From Clostridium beijerinckii (lineage in GTDB: Bacteria; Bacillota; Clostridia; Clostridiales; Clostridiaceae), in contig NZ_CP144906.1 in the NCBI RefSeq assembly GCF_036699995.1, positions 2,172,501 to 2,180,000 on the forward strand: a stretch of 7,500 nt of DNA. The letters are read 5' to 3'. Position 1 is the first letter of the stretch. Each line of letters starts with the position of its first letter. The notes below the pieces were generated by a model. The model had not been told where the DNA came from and ran no database searches. It was given only the letters and a program-made list of their open reading frames with translations. The position numbers and the translations under genes were made by a program. Shown here one piece after another: positions 1 through 7,409 of the stretch.

Positions 1-1505
<1,505 letters not shown>

Positions 1506-1644
1506 ATATAATCAAGTTGTAATATACATTAATAGAGGAAGCTCGACTCACTGGCGTTCGCTGAGTAAGTTCGAGTATCCAAATATAAAATTTGGACTCT
1601 CACTTATGTGCAATTTTGAAAGAACAAATTCTTTCAAATAGCGT
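1506..1644 (+). other. 23S-tRNA-Asn transcribed spacer with processing-type hairpins
   Basis: This 139-nt spacer lies inside the rRNA transcript and carries three potential stem-loops. One has arms CTCG at 1542-1545 and CGAG at 1572-1575, with inner arms ACTCA at 1546-1550 and TGAGT at 1562-1566. A second has CCAAAT at 1579-1584 and ATTTGG at 1590-1595, extended by GAGT/ACTC across a 2-nt bulge; it competes with the first for bases 1573-1575. The third is a perfect 10-bp hairpin described separately. None is followed by a T-run, so none looks like a terminator. A role in RNase cleavage of the pre-rRNA is inferred, not shown. Confidence 0.6.
1615..1638 (+). other. Perfect 10-bp hairpin just upstream of tRNA-Asn
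   Basis: TTTGAAAGAA at 1615-1624 pairs perfectly with TTCTTTCAAA at 1629-1638 around a CAAA loop. The stem ends 6 nt before the tRNA 5' end. There is no following T-tract, so it is more likely a processing signal or structural insulator within the pre-rRNA than a terminator. Confidence 0.6.
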
Positions 1645-1719
<75 letters not shown>

Positions 1720-1721
1720 AT

Positions 1722-1839
1722 ATCTCGTGATGATGGCATAGAGGTAACACTCCTTCCCATTTCGAACAGGAAAGTTAAGGTCTATAGCGCCGATGGTACT
1801 GCATGGGAGACTGTGTGGCAGAGTAGGACGTTGCGAGGT
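1722..1839 (+). rRNA. rrf: 5S ribosomal RNA
   Basis: This ~118-nt gene has the typical Firmicute 5S pattern, including TTCCCAT, CGAACAG, AGTTAAG, GCGCCGATGGTACTGCATGGG and AGAGTAGGACG. Its two ends form helix I: 1721-1728 pairs with 1833-1840. The mature ends are uncertain by one or two bases. It begins only a couple of nucleotides after the tRNA CCA, so both are cut from one precursor. In helix II, ATAGAG at 1738-1743 faces GTCTAT at 1780-1785, leaving a G-G mismatch at 1743/1780 where many relatives have G-C. The gene is otherwise regular and is probably functional. Confidence 0.95.
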
Positions 1840-1846
1840 AAGTATT

Positions 1847-1877
1847 AAAGATAGTCATAATGGCTGTCTTTTTTTTT
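1847..1877 (+). terminator. Intrinsic terminator of the rRNA operon
   Basis: AAAGATAGTC (1847-1856) pairs with GGCTGTCTTT (1862-1871) over 10 bp, including two G-U pairs, around the 5-nt loop ATAAT. The stem runs straight into a tract of nine Ts (1869-1877). It starts about 8 nt after the 5S gene and marks the end of the rRNA operon. Confidence 0.92.
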
Positions 1878-2226
1878 ATCAAATTTTGGCATGGTGAATA
1901 TATAGGTATATAAAAATAGGAATCTCATCAATAATGTGGAATAATAATGGTTATTCTGTTAAAATATAGATGAATATGCTAGAATTTGTGTTAGTGAATA
2001 CTTGCATTTCATTATCATATGTTTTCTAAAACATTTAATTAATCAAAGTTTATTTTAAAATCATCAAGATACACAAAACCAATAAACTTATAAAGAATTA
2101 ATTATATTATTTATAACTTATGTGGTTGAAATTTCATTTGAGAATCTATATAGTAATTAGGTGGGAATTATTGTAGGTTTAATATAAATTTATTATGCTC
2201 GCTATATAGCATTGTTAAGATGAACT
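1878..2226. other. AT-rich intergenic region, no gene found
   Basis: About 350 nt with no credible coding frame: every frame is interrupted and no ribosome binding site precedes a usable frame. It holds a candidate promoter near 2126-2154 (listed separately). There are also minor dyads: ATGTTTT/AAAACAT at 2019-2034, GAATAA/TTATTC at 1939-1956 and the 10-bp palindrome GCTATATAGC at 2201-2210. These dyads are small and could be chance in such AT-rich DNA. I see no IS ends, tRNA fragments or repeats. Confidence 0.6.
2126..2154 (+). promoter_or_regulatory. Candidate sigma-A promoter for the coiled-coil protein gene
   Basis: A TTGAAA -35 box (2126-2131) is separated by 17 bp from a TATAGT -10 box (2149-2154). 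This predicts a start near 2161 and a 5' leader of about 108 nt before the chosen ATG. The leader contains the palindrome GCTATATAGC at 2201-2210. AT-rich DNA gives many chance matches, so this is moderately supported only. Confidence 0.45.
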
Positions 2227-2255
2227 ATGATAAAAATAACTAATAATTCATTTAC

Positions 2256-2262
2256 AAAGGAG
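2256..2262 (+). promoter_or_regulatory. Ribosome binding site that sets the start at 2269
   Basis: AAAGGAG lies 6 nt upstream of the ATG at 2269. The longer in-frame ATG at 2227 has no Shine-Dalgarno-like sequence before it (preceding bases TTAAGATGAACT), so the downstream start is preferred. Confidence 0.8.
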
Positions 2263-2268
2263 ACAGAT

Positions 2269-3837
2269 ATGCCTAATATTTTTGACGGACTTAGAAAAAT
2301 TTCAGATAATGACATCATTGAACAAATTGCATTACTTGAAACAATGAATGTGACAAATATATCAAAGCCAATTATACAAAAGGCTAAGAAAAGAACTATA
2401 AGTATAATTAATTTTATAGGAAGTAAAATAGGAAAAAATCGTGTGCTCGAAGAACCGGAGGTAAAAGAAATATGGGCTTTGGTAGACGAAAAAAAAGAGG
2501 AATTGGAAAAGTGTACAAGAAATGAGTTAAATGAAAGGTTGTTCAATATTCTTGCTGAAAAAATTAATGATAATTTAGAGAGTCCAACAGAGGACGAAGT
2601 ATCAATAGAGGTAATAGAGGAAGCAGCTAAACTATATAAAGTACATAAAAACTTAATGCCAAACCATAAGGCTGATATTATTTATTCAAAATATAATGAA
2701 AAGCTTAGTGGTAAGGCTAAAGAATATATAAATGGACAAGCTTTTGTAGATTTACAAGAAACTACAAAAGATATAGAAGAAATTATAAGTAGTATGGATG
2801 AAGAACAAAAAAGAGAATTTACTCAATCAGTAGATGTTGCAAAATTGACATTTCTTAATGTGTGGAAAAAATTAGATAGGCAACATTTTATAAGACTTAT
2901 ATGGTTATGCGTTAAGGCTTATGGAGGTAGATTTACTGTAAAAGAAGAAGAACTTCCGAGTTTTGTAACAAGTGAAGAGGAAGTTGAGGCATTTAAAAGA
3001 GAAGAAGAATTAAAGAAGTCGCAGGAAGAATTGTTAAAGTTGAAAAAACAAATAGAATTATGCAAGGATAAAATAAATTCTATTGAGAAGAGTTTAGAGA
3101 AAGAAAAACGTCTATTGAAGAATGCGATTAGAAGTAAAGATAAAGCTGAAGAAGATATAATAGACCTAGGGAAAATACATATTAAGTTAGCATCAGTCAA
3201 GAAATCATATGAAGATGAATTAAAAGAGATTAAACTTAAAATGGAAAATGCACCATTAGAGGAATTGGATTCACTGATGGAAGAATTTAAAGTAGTTAAG
3301 TTTGAAGAAATTGATATAAATAATAAGATTTCAGATATTAATATAAAGGCTACATATAAGAAGGAATTGATAGATGACAATGTTAAAGTAATATCTATTA
3401 AAGAGGAAAGTATAAAAAACATTGGAATGGAATTTCAACATTTGAAAGAGGAAGCGCATAACTTGGTAGACGCCTATAATAAAATGAAAAGTGATGTGAG
3501 AAATAAAGAAGAAGAAAAAAAGAATGAAATATTCAAGAAATGGAGTCAATTTTTCAACAAGTTTACTTTTAACTTTGATAACTTAGGCAATATGGTAAGT
3601 TTTACTAGAAACGAATTACTAAAAATCGAACAATGTTTATATGAATTACATTTTACAAATGATCCAATGGCTTTAAGCATGGGAGTAATAGAAAGTAAAG
3701 GTAATAAGAAAAAAAAGGAAGAATATGAATATATAGATGTAAGCTTCTTAGATGGTTTTAAAATTGAGATTCAGTTTATGGTATTGGGAAATGGAGAAAA
3801 GAAAGTACATATAGATGAGATCACTCCAGAATTTTAA
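2269..3837 (+). CDS. Hypothetical coiled-coil protein, 522 aa
   Basis: I do not recognise this protein. It has no signal peptide and no membrane segment, so it should be cytoplasmic. Residues 1 to about 230 are mostly helical, starting MPNIFDGLRKISDNDIIEQI, with a basic patch near residues 36-58. Residues ~175-205 contain MDEEQKREF and a helix ending in VWKKL; this recalls loosely a segment of the YaaW/DUF3944 family, but the match is from memory and weak. Residues ~235-422 are a Lys/Glu-rich coiled coil with one or two breaks (for example NAP near 327). The last ~100 residues look like a separate alpha/beta domain ending in two probable beta-strands (YEYIDVSFL and FKIEIQFMVL). There is no Walker A motif, so it is not an SMC-type ATPase, and no nuclease or protease motif is evident. 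An in-frame ATG at 2227 would add 14 residues. The gene stands alone after the rRNA operon, with its own likely promoter. Coding reality is strong; function is unknown. Confidence 0.9.
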   Translation: MPNIFDGLRKISDNDIIEQIALLETMNVTNISKPIIQKAKKRTISIINFIGSKIGKNRVLEEPEVKEIWALVDEKKEELEKCTRNELNERLFNILAEKINDNLESPTEDEVSIEVIEEAAKLYKVHKNLMPNHKADIIYSKYNEKLSGKAKEYINGQAFVDLQETTKDIEEIISSMDEEQKREFTQSVDVAKLTFLNVWKKLDRQHFIRLIWLCVKAYGGRFTVKEEELPSFVTSEEEVEAFKREEELKKSQEELLKLKKQIELCKDKINSIEKSLEKEKRLLKNAIRSKDKAEEDIIDLGKIHIKLASVKKSYEDELKEIKLKMENAPLEELDSLMEEFKVVKFEEIDINNKISDINIKATYKKELIDDNVKVISIKEESIKNIGMEFQHLKEEAHNLVDAYNKMKSDVRNKEEEKKNEIFKKWSQFFNKFTFNFDNLGNMVSFTRNELLKIEQCLYELHFTNDPMALSMGVIESKGNKKKKEEYEYIDVSFLDGFKIEIQFMVLGNGEKKVHIDEITPEF

Positions 3838-3856
3838 ATTATCTCATAAGTTATTT

Positions 3857-3884
3857 TTTACAAGTATTTGGATAAAATTATAAT
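3857..3884 (+). promoter_or_regulatory. Sigma-A promoter for the aldehyde dehydrogenase gene
   Basis: A TTTACA -35 box (3857-3862), a 16-bp spacer and a perfect TATAAT -10 box (3879-3884) lie in the 94-nt gap upstream of the gene. The predicted start near 3891 leaves about 40 nt of leader containing the ribosome binding site. This suggests the gene is transcribed independently of the coiled-coil protein gene. Confidence 0.6.
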
Positions 3885-3931
3885 TATGAAATATTTGCTA
3901 AGAATACAAGATAAAATAAGGAGATAATAAA

Positions 3932-5332
3932 ATGAATAGTTCTGAATTAACATTAAAAGATGTTAATGAAATCCTTGAAGAGCAAAAAGAGTTTTTTGGT
4001 ACTCAGGCCACGAAGAAAATAGAATTTCGGATTAACCAATTAAAAAAACTTAAAGAAAGTATAAAAGATTATGAAAGCAAAATTACTGAAGCTTTAAGTC
4101 TTGATTTAGGGAAACATGAATTTGAATCATATGTAACAGAAATAGGATTCATATACTTGAGTATAGAGAATACAATTAATAATTTAAAGAAATGGGCAAA
4201 GCCTAAGAAAACAAAAACACCGATATTTTTAAAACCTGGAAAAAGTTATATAGTTAGTGAACCTTATGGAAGTGTGCTAATAATAGGTCCTTACAATTAT
4301 CCGTTTCAACTCGTTATTGAGCCGTTGATAGGTGCAATTAGTGCAGGGAATTGCATCGTAATAAAACCTTCTGAAATTTCGTTAAATGTTTCGAATATAA
4401 TAACTGAAATGATTTCAAAAACATTTGATAAAAAATATATAAGTTGCGTAGAAGGAAGTGTTAAGACAAATATTTCATTGATAAATTCTCAATTTGACTA
4501 TATATTCTTTACTGGAAGCGTTAATGTTGGGAAGATAATCATGAAAGCGGCAGCACAAAATTTGATTCCAGTGACTCTAGAGTTAGGAGGTAAAAGTCCA
4601 GTAATAGTGGATGAAACTGCTAATATCAAAATTTCTGCTCAAAGGATTATTTGGGGAAAGACTTTAAATGCAGGGCAGACATGCGTAGCACCCGATTATC
4701 TTATGGTTAGTAAAAATATTAAAGGTGAGCTTATTAAAGAAATGAAAAATGCCATAAAAGAATTCTTTGGAGATAACGTTAAATCTAGTGAATATTATGG
4801 TAGGATAATAAATGATAAGCATTTTAACAGAATAAAAAATTTAATTGATAGAGATAAAAAAGGAATCCTTTATGGAGGCACTTATGATGAACATGAAAGG
4901 TTTATAGAGCCAACAATTATAGATGTATCAGAATTTGAATCGGAAAGCATGAAGGAAGAGATATTTGGGCCTGTACTTCCTATTATTGAGTTTGTTAATT
5001 TTGATGATGTTGTAATGAAAATCAAAAGCATGCCTAAACCTCTGGCTCTTTATATATTCACTAATAATAAGAAAACACAAGAAAGAGTTATTGAAGAAAT
5101 ACCTTCAGGAGGCGTTTGTATAAATGATACTTTAAATCATTTAGCAAATAGTAATTTGCCATTTGGAGGTGTTGGAAATGCAGGCATAGGAGCTTATCAT
5201 GGAGAAGAGAGCTTTAAAACATTTTCTCATAGAAAAAGTGTTTTAAACAAAGGAGCAAAAATAAATATTAAGATGCTTTTTCCACCATATAGTTCAAAAA
5301 ATATGATTTTAGTCAAAAAACTTCTTAATTAA
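3932..5332 (+). CDS. Aldehyde dehydrogenase, class 3 type (NAD(P)-dependent)
   Basis: This 466-residue enzyme should oxidise aldehydes to carboxylic acids with NAD(P)+ in the cytoplasm. The whole catalytic set is visible: Asn122 in GPYNYPF, Lys145 in VIKPSE for the cofactor, the FTGSVNVGK loop at 193-201, general-base Glu217 in LELGG, nucleophile Cys251 in NAGQTCVAPDY and Glu343 in EEIFGPVLP for the ribose. LPFGGVGNAGIGAYHG (409-424) and FKTFSHRKSV (428-437) are hallmarks of the class 3 (ALDH3/YwdH-like) branch, as is the short length compared with ~500 residues for class 1/2. The C-terminal tail has no clear membrane anchor. AAGGAGAT at 3918-3925 supports the ATG. Class 3 enzymes act on medium/long-chain or aromatic aldehydes; the substrate here is not known. 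It is not the CoA-acylating AdhE/Ald type. It stands as a single gene and converges on the MFS gene. Its last codons form one arm of a hairpin. Confidence 0.95.
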   Translation: MNSSELTLKDVNEILEEQKEFFGTQATKKIEFRINQLKKLKESIKDYESKITEALSLDLGKHEFESYVTEIGFIYLSIENTINNLKKWAKPKKTKTPIFLKPGKSYIVSEPYGSVLIIGPYNYPFQLVIEPLIGAISAGNCIVIKPSEISLNVSNIITEMISKTFDKKYISCVEGSVKTNISLINSQFDYIFFTGSVNVGKIIMKAAAQNLIPVTLELGGKSPVIVDETANIKISAQRIIWGKTLNAGQTCVAPDYLMVSKNIKGELIKEMKNAIKEFFGDNVKSSEYYGRIINDKHFNRIKNLIDRDKKGILYGGTYDEHERFIEPTIIDVSEFESESMKEEIFGPVLPIIEFVNFDDVVMKIKSMPKPLALYIFTNNKKTQERVIEEIPSGGVCINDTLNHLANSNLPFGGVGNAGIGAYHGEESFKTFSHRKSVLNKGAKINIKMLFPPYSSKNMILVKKLLN

Positions 5333-5364
5333 AATAATAAATTTTTATTAGGAAGCTAAGTTTT
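5315..5364. terminator. Hairpin spanning the aldehyde dehydrogenase stop codon, possible bidirectional terminator
   Basis: CTTCTTAAT (5321-5329, the last sense codons) pairs with ATTAGGAAG (5347-5355), and after one T-T mismatch AAAA (5331-5334) pairs with TTTT (5342-5345) around a 7-nt loop. Read on the plus strand the stem is better (9 bp with one G-U), but the following T-run is weak and offset (TTTT at 5361-5364). Read on the minus strand one pair becomes a C-A mismatch, but six Us follow directly (from AAAAAA at 5315-5320). It could end transcripts arriving from either the aldehyde dehydrogenase or the MFS gene. Confidence 0.45.
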
Positions 5365-5390
5365 AATGTTATTATAAAGCAAAATACCGC

Positions 5391-5435
5391 TATATCGTAG
5401 GCTATAATAATAGTTTTATTATAACATACGATATA
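5391..5435. repeat. 45-bp interrupted inverted repeat between convergent genes
   Basis: The outer arms TATATCGTA (5391-5399) and TACGATATA (5427-5435) are perfect 9-bp complements. Inside a 3x3 internal loop, TATAATAA (5403-5410) and TTATTATA (5416-5423) form another perfect 8-bp stem with a 5-nt loop, giving 17 pairs in total. No strong T-run follows on either strand. Its place between two converging genes suggests a role in stopping or processing both transcripts, but it could also be a protein-binding dyad or a small dispersed repeat. Confidence 0.6.
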
Positions 5436-5509
5436 TTAAAGGTTAGTAGAAATATCCTCATAGAAGAATAAATTTATTACTGGTTTAATGAAATATAGTT
5501 TGAACTTTT

Positions 5510-6679
5510 TTACTTATAAATGATGTAGTGAAAAACTAGAGCAATAACCTCGAATATAAATCCTACTGAGCATACTCCAATCCAACCGAAATATTGCCAG
5601 CTTAAAGGCGCTAGAAATGATCCTAATGATCCACCAAGAAAATATGAAACCATAAATACAGTATTAATTCGGCTACGTACTTCATCACCAAGCTCATGTA
5701 TCCTTGCTTGATTGGAAACTTGACCAGCTTGGGTTCCTAAATCTAATAGTATAACACCAATGATTAAACCATAAAGTTTATATCCTAAAATGAAAAAACA
5801 TATATAGGATAAAGTAGAAAAAATAATGCTTATTCCCACTGTAAATTTAGGAGTTTTTTTATCAGCAATTCTTCCGACAAAAGGTGCAGCAGCAGCTCCA
5901 GCAACCCCTATTAAACCGAGCAATCCAGCCTCACGTGTTCCAAGATTATAAACGTGAGAACCTAATAAAAAAATAACAGAAGTCCAAAATGCACTGAAAG
6001 CTCCAAACATCAATGCTCCATTTATAGATGCTTCTCTTAAAGTTTTCTCTTGTTTAATTAGAGGAAATATGGAGAGTATTAGCTTAGCGTATGGTATATT
6101 GGAGTTTGGTATGCTTGTTGGGAAAAAGTTTTTTATTATTATTGCAAAAAGTGCCATTAAGAATGCAGCACAGAAGTATACTGATCTCCAACCAAAAGCT
6201 TGCCCGACAATCCCACTAAATGTTCTTGATAGTAATATTCCTATTAGAAGTCCACTCATAACATTACCTATTATTTTTCCACGTTCTGAAGGTTCTGCCA
6301 AATGCGCAGCAAATGGAACTATTAGTTGAGGAATTATTGTTGTAAATCCAACTAACAGAGAAGCAATTAATAAAATTAGGTAATTAGGAGAAATAGCAAC
6401 TAATAGCAAAGAAATACCAACAACTATAAGCATTTTTATAATTAGATTACGACGTTCTTTTATATCTCCAAGTGGAACAAATAGAAATAATCCTATGGCA
6501 TAACCTATTTGGGTTAGAGTTACAATAAATCCTGCTTGAGATTCGGAAATATTAAAGTTTGTAGAAATTTGTGTTAGTAATGGCTGAACAAAATATAGGT
6601 TTGCAACTGTAGCCCCGCAAGTAATAGCCATAATTAATATTATAAATCTGTTTAATTTAAAATTTGATTTATGAGTCAT
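5510..6679 (-). CDS. MFS transporter, DHA1-like 12-TM efflux protein
   Basis: This 389-residue integral membrane protein should export small compounds by proton antiport. About 12 hydrophobic segments are visible. TM1 contains TCGATVANLYFVQPLL, a pattern typical of the YgaY-like branch of drug/metabolite efflux MFS proteins. The cytoplasmic loop after TM2 has motif A as GDIKERR (71-77), with a degenerate second copy GRIADKK (269-275) in the other half. The segment from SRTF (151) to FGWRSVYF (169) resembles the antiporter motif region of DHA1 proteins. Length is typical of the family. The start is set by GGAGGA at 6690-6685, 5 nt before the ATG. It lies downstream of marR, separated by a terminator-like hairpin and a palindromic operator, so it is probably induced when the MarR protein binds a ligand. 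Substrate cannot be read from the sequence; a sugar or amino-acid exporter remains possible. Confidence 0.93.
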   Translation of the reverse strand: MTHKSNFKLNRFIILIMAITCGATVANLYFVQPLLTQISTNFNISESQAGFIVTLTQIGYAIGLFLFVPLGDIKERRNLIIKMLIVVGISLLLVAISPNYLILLIASLLVGFTTIIPQLIVPFAAHLAEPSERGKIIGNVMSGLLIGILLSRTFSGIVGQAFGWRSVYFCAAFLMALFAIIIKNFFPTSIPNSNIPYAKLILSIFPLIKQEKTLREASINGALMFGAFSAFWTSVIFLLGSHVYNLGTREAGLLGLIGVAGAAAAPFVGRIADKKTPKFTVGISIIFSTLSYICFFILGYKLYGLIIGVILLDLGTQAGQVSNQARIHELGDEVRSRINTVFMVSYFLGGSLGSFLAPLSWQYFGWIGVCSVGFIFEVIALVFHYIIYK

Positions 6680-6698
6680 TTTAATCCTCCATAATACT

Positions 6699-6728
6699 GT
6701 ATAGATTTATGTATAGATACTATACATA
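6699..6728 (-). promoter_or_regulatory. Probable MarR operator in front of the MFS gene
   Basis: A perfect palindrome with 9-bp arms TATGTATAG (6708-6716) and CTATACATA (6720-6728) surrounds a central ATA. A further GTATAGAT half-site lies at 6699-6706, exactly 12 bp from the matching half-site at 6711-6718. The same half-site occurs in the marR promoter. On the minus strand the palindrome overlaps TATAGT (6724-6719), a possible -10 box, although no good -35 is seen at the right spacing. Size and position fit MarR-family repressor binding; the assignment is inferred. Confidence 0.65.
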
Positions 6729-6737
6729 TAATATAAA

Positions 6738-6764
6738 ATAAAATACCTTGAAAAGGTATCTTAT
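6738..6764 (-). terminator. Terminator-like hairpin after marR
   Basis: On the minus strand ATACCTT (6759-6753) pairs with AAGGTAT (6749-6743) around a TTC loop. The stem can extend by five pairs (one a G-U) that reach into the marR stop codon, and the 3' side is T-rich (TTTATTTTAT). It should reduce read-through from marR into the MFS gene, leaving that gene to depend on its own operator-controlled promoter. The T-tract is broken by A, so termination may be partial. Confidence 0.6.
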
Positions 6765-7204
6765 ATTTTGTCTTTAAATTGGTTTAGAAAATTATACAAA
6801 AATTCTTTATTTTCTCTGCTAGCACTTCTCAATAACTCTTTTATAATAAGATTGTATTGATTGTGATAGCTTTTATGATTTTTATACGCCACCTCACCTT
6901 TTTCTGTAAGCTTTAATATTAGTTTTGAATTACTATCAGAACTCGCCTCCTTAAATAGATAACCCTTATTTTCTAATCTCTTTATAGTTTGTGAAACGGC
7001 ACCTCGCGTAATATCAAGTTTTCTTGCAATAGCTGAAATATGTAAACCCTCATTTTCTTTTATATATTGCAGCATGTGTATTTCGGAATGATATAGATTT
7101 GAATCTGTTCCAAAATTTTTAGCTTTCAAATCTTTTTCAAAGAAACTACATATTACTTCCAGAAATATTTCACTAATTTCCTTATTGTCTAATAATTTAT
7201 CCAT
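6761..7204 (-). CDS. MarR-family winged-helix transcriptional regulator, 147 aa
   Basis: This is a dimeric DNA-binding regulator of the MarR family, most likely a ligand-responsive repressor of the adjacent MFS gene and of itself. Residues ~38-105 form the winged helix: HSEIHMLQYIKENEGLHISAIARKLDITRGAVSQTIKRLENKGYL contains the scaffold helix and the recognition helix (about 66-80), and ASSDSNSKLILKLTEKG (87-103) is the beta wing. Helices on both sides supply the dimer interface. The length is typical. The frame stays open up to a TTG at 7240, but that codon is the -35 box of a strong promoter, so the ATG at 7204 is chosen. No Shine-Dalgarno sequence precedes this ATG, in keeping with a leaderless mRNA. 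There is one Cys (residue 19), so a redox-sensing OhrR-like role is possible but unsupported. Confidence 0.92.
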   Translation of the reverse strand: MDKLLDNKEISEIFLEVICSFFEKDLKAKNFGTDSNLYHSEIHMLQYIKENEGLHISAIARKLDITRGAVSQTIKRLENKGYLFKEASSDSNSKLILKLTEKGEVAYKNHKSYHNQYNLIIKELLRSASRENKEFLYNFLNQFKDKI

Positions 7205-7211
7205 AATAAAT

Positions 7212-7240
7212 ATTGTATAGATGCTGCGCAGTATTGTCAA
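7212..7240 (-). promoter_or_regulatory. Consensus sigma-A promoter of marR with embedded operator half-site
   Basis: On the minus strand TTGACA (7240-7235), a 17-bp spacer and TACAAT (7217-7212) give a near-consensus promoter. The expected start falls at 7205-7204, on or next to the A of the marR ATG. The half-site ATCTATAC (7222-7215), shared with the MFS operator, overlaps the -10 box, and the spacer contains the 8-bp palindrome CTGCGCAG (7224-7231). Binding of MarR here would block RNA polymerase and give autorepression. Confidence 0.75.
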
Positions 7241-7409
7241 AAGTTAAATGCAATAGATAATGTTTCAGTGTAGATGATAATAAATATAAAAATATATTAG
7301 TTAACGTATATTAATTACAGTTGAAAAGTATAATGATAATAATTTTATAAATTTGCTTTAGCCGATATACATTTTAAAATAAATTCAAATATAATAGGAG
7401 AAATTAATT
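7241..7409. other. Divergent intergenic region, weak promoter candidates only
   Basis: This 169-nt AT-rich gap separates marR (minus) from the partial plus-strand gene. TATAAT at 7329-7334 could be a -10 box for the plus-strand gene but lacks a good -35. TTGAAA at 7321-7326 could be a -35 with TTATAA or TATAAA 18-19 bp later. Neither is convincing. No terminator or other gene is seen. Confidence 0.4.

Noticed and set aside
2227..2268. Upstream in-frame ATG giving a 536-aa version of the coiled-coil protein
   Set aside because: No Shine-Dalgarno sequence precedes it, whereas AAAGGAG lies 6 nt before the ATG at 2269.
2950..3540. SMC/Rad50-type ATPase suggested by the coiled coil
   Set aside because: There is no Walker A, Walker B or ABC signature at either end of the protein, and it is too short for an SMC.
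2202..3549. Minus-strand open frames opposite the coiled-coil gene
   Set aside because: They are Ser/Phe/Ile-rich mirror images of a Lys/Glu-rich coding strand, with no start signals.
3815..3859. Terminator after the coiled-coil gene from ATGAGAT/ATCTCAT
   Set aside because: The 7-bp stem has a 19-nt loop and the T-run starts 6 nt after the stem; the T-run also forms part of the better-supported dehydrogenase promoter.
6069..6329. Plus-strand 86-codon frame inside the MFS gene
   Set aside because: It lies antisense within a clear membrane-protein gene and lacks a ribosome binding site.
7205..7240. TTG start extending the MarR protein by 12 residues
   Set aside because: The TTG is the first half of a TTGACA -35 box with a matching -10, there is no ribosome binding site, and the shorter protein has normal MarR length.
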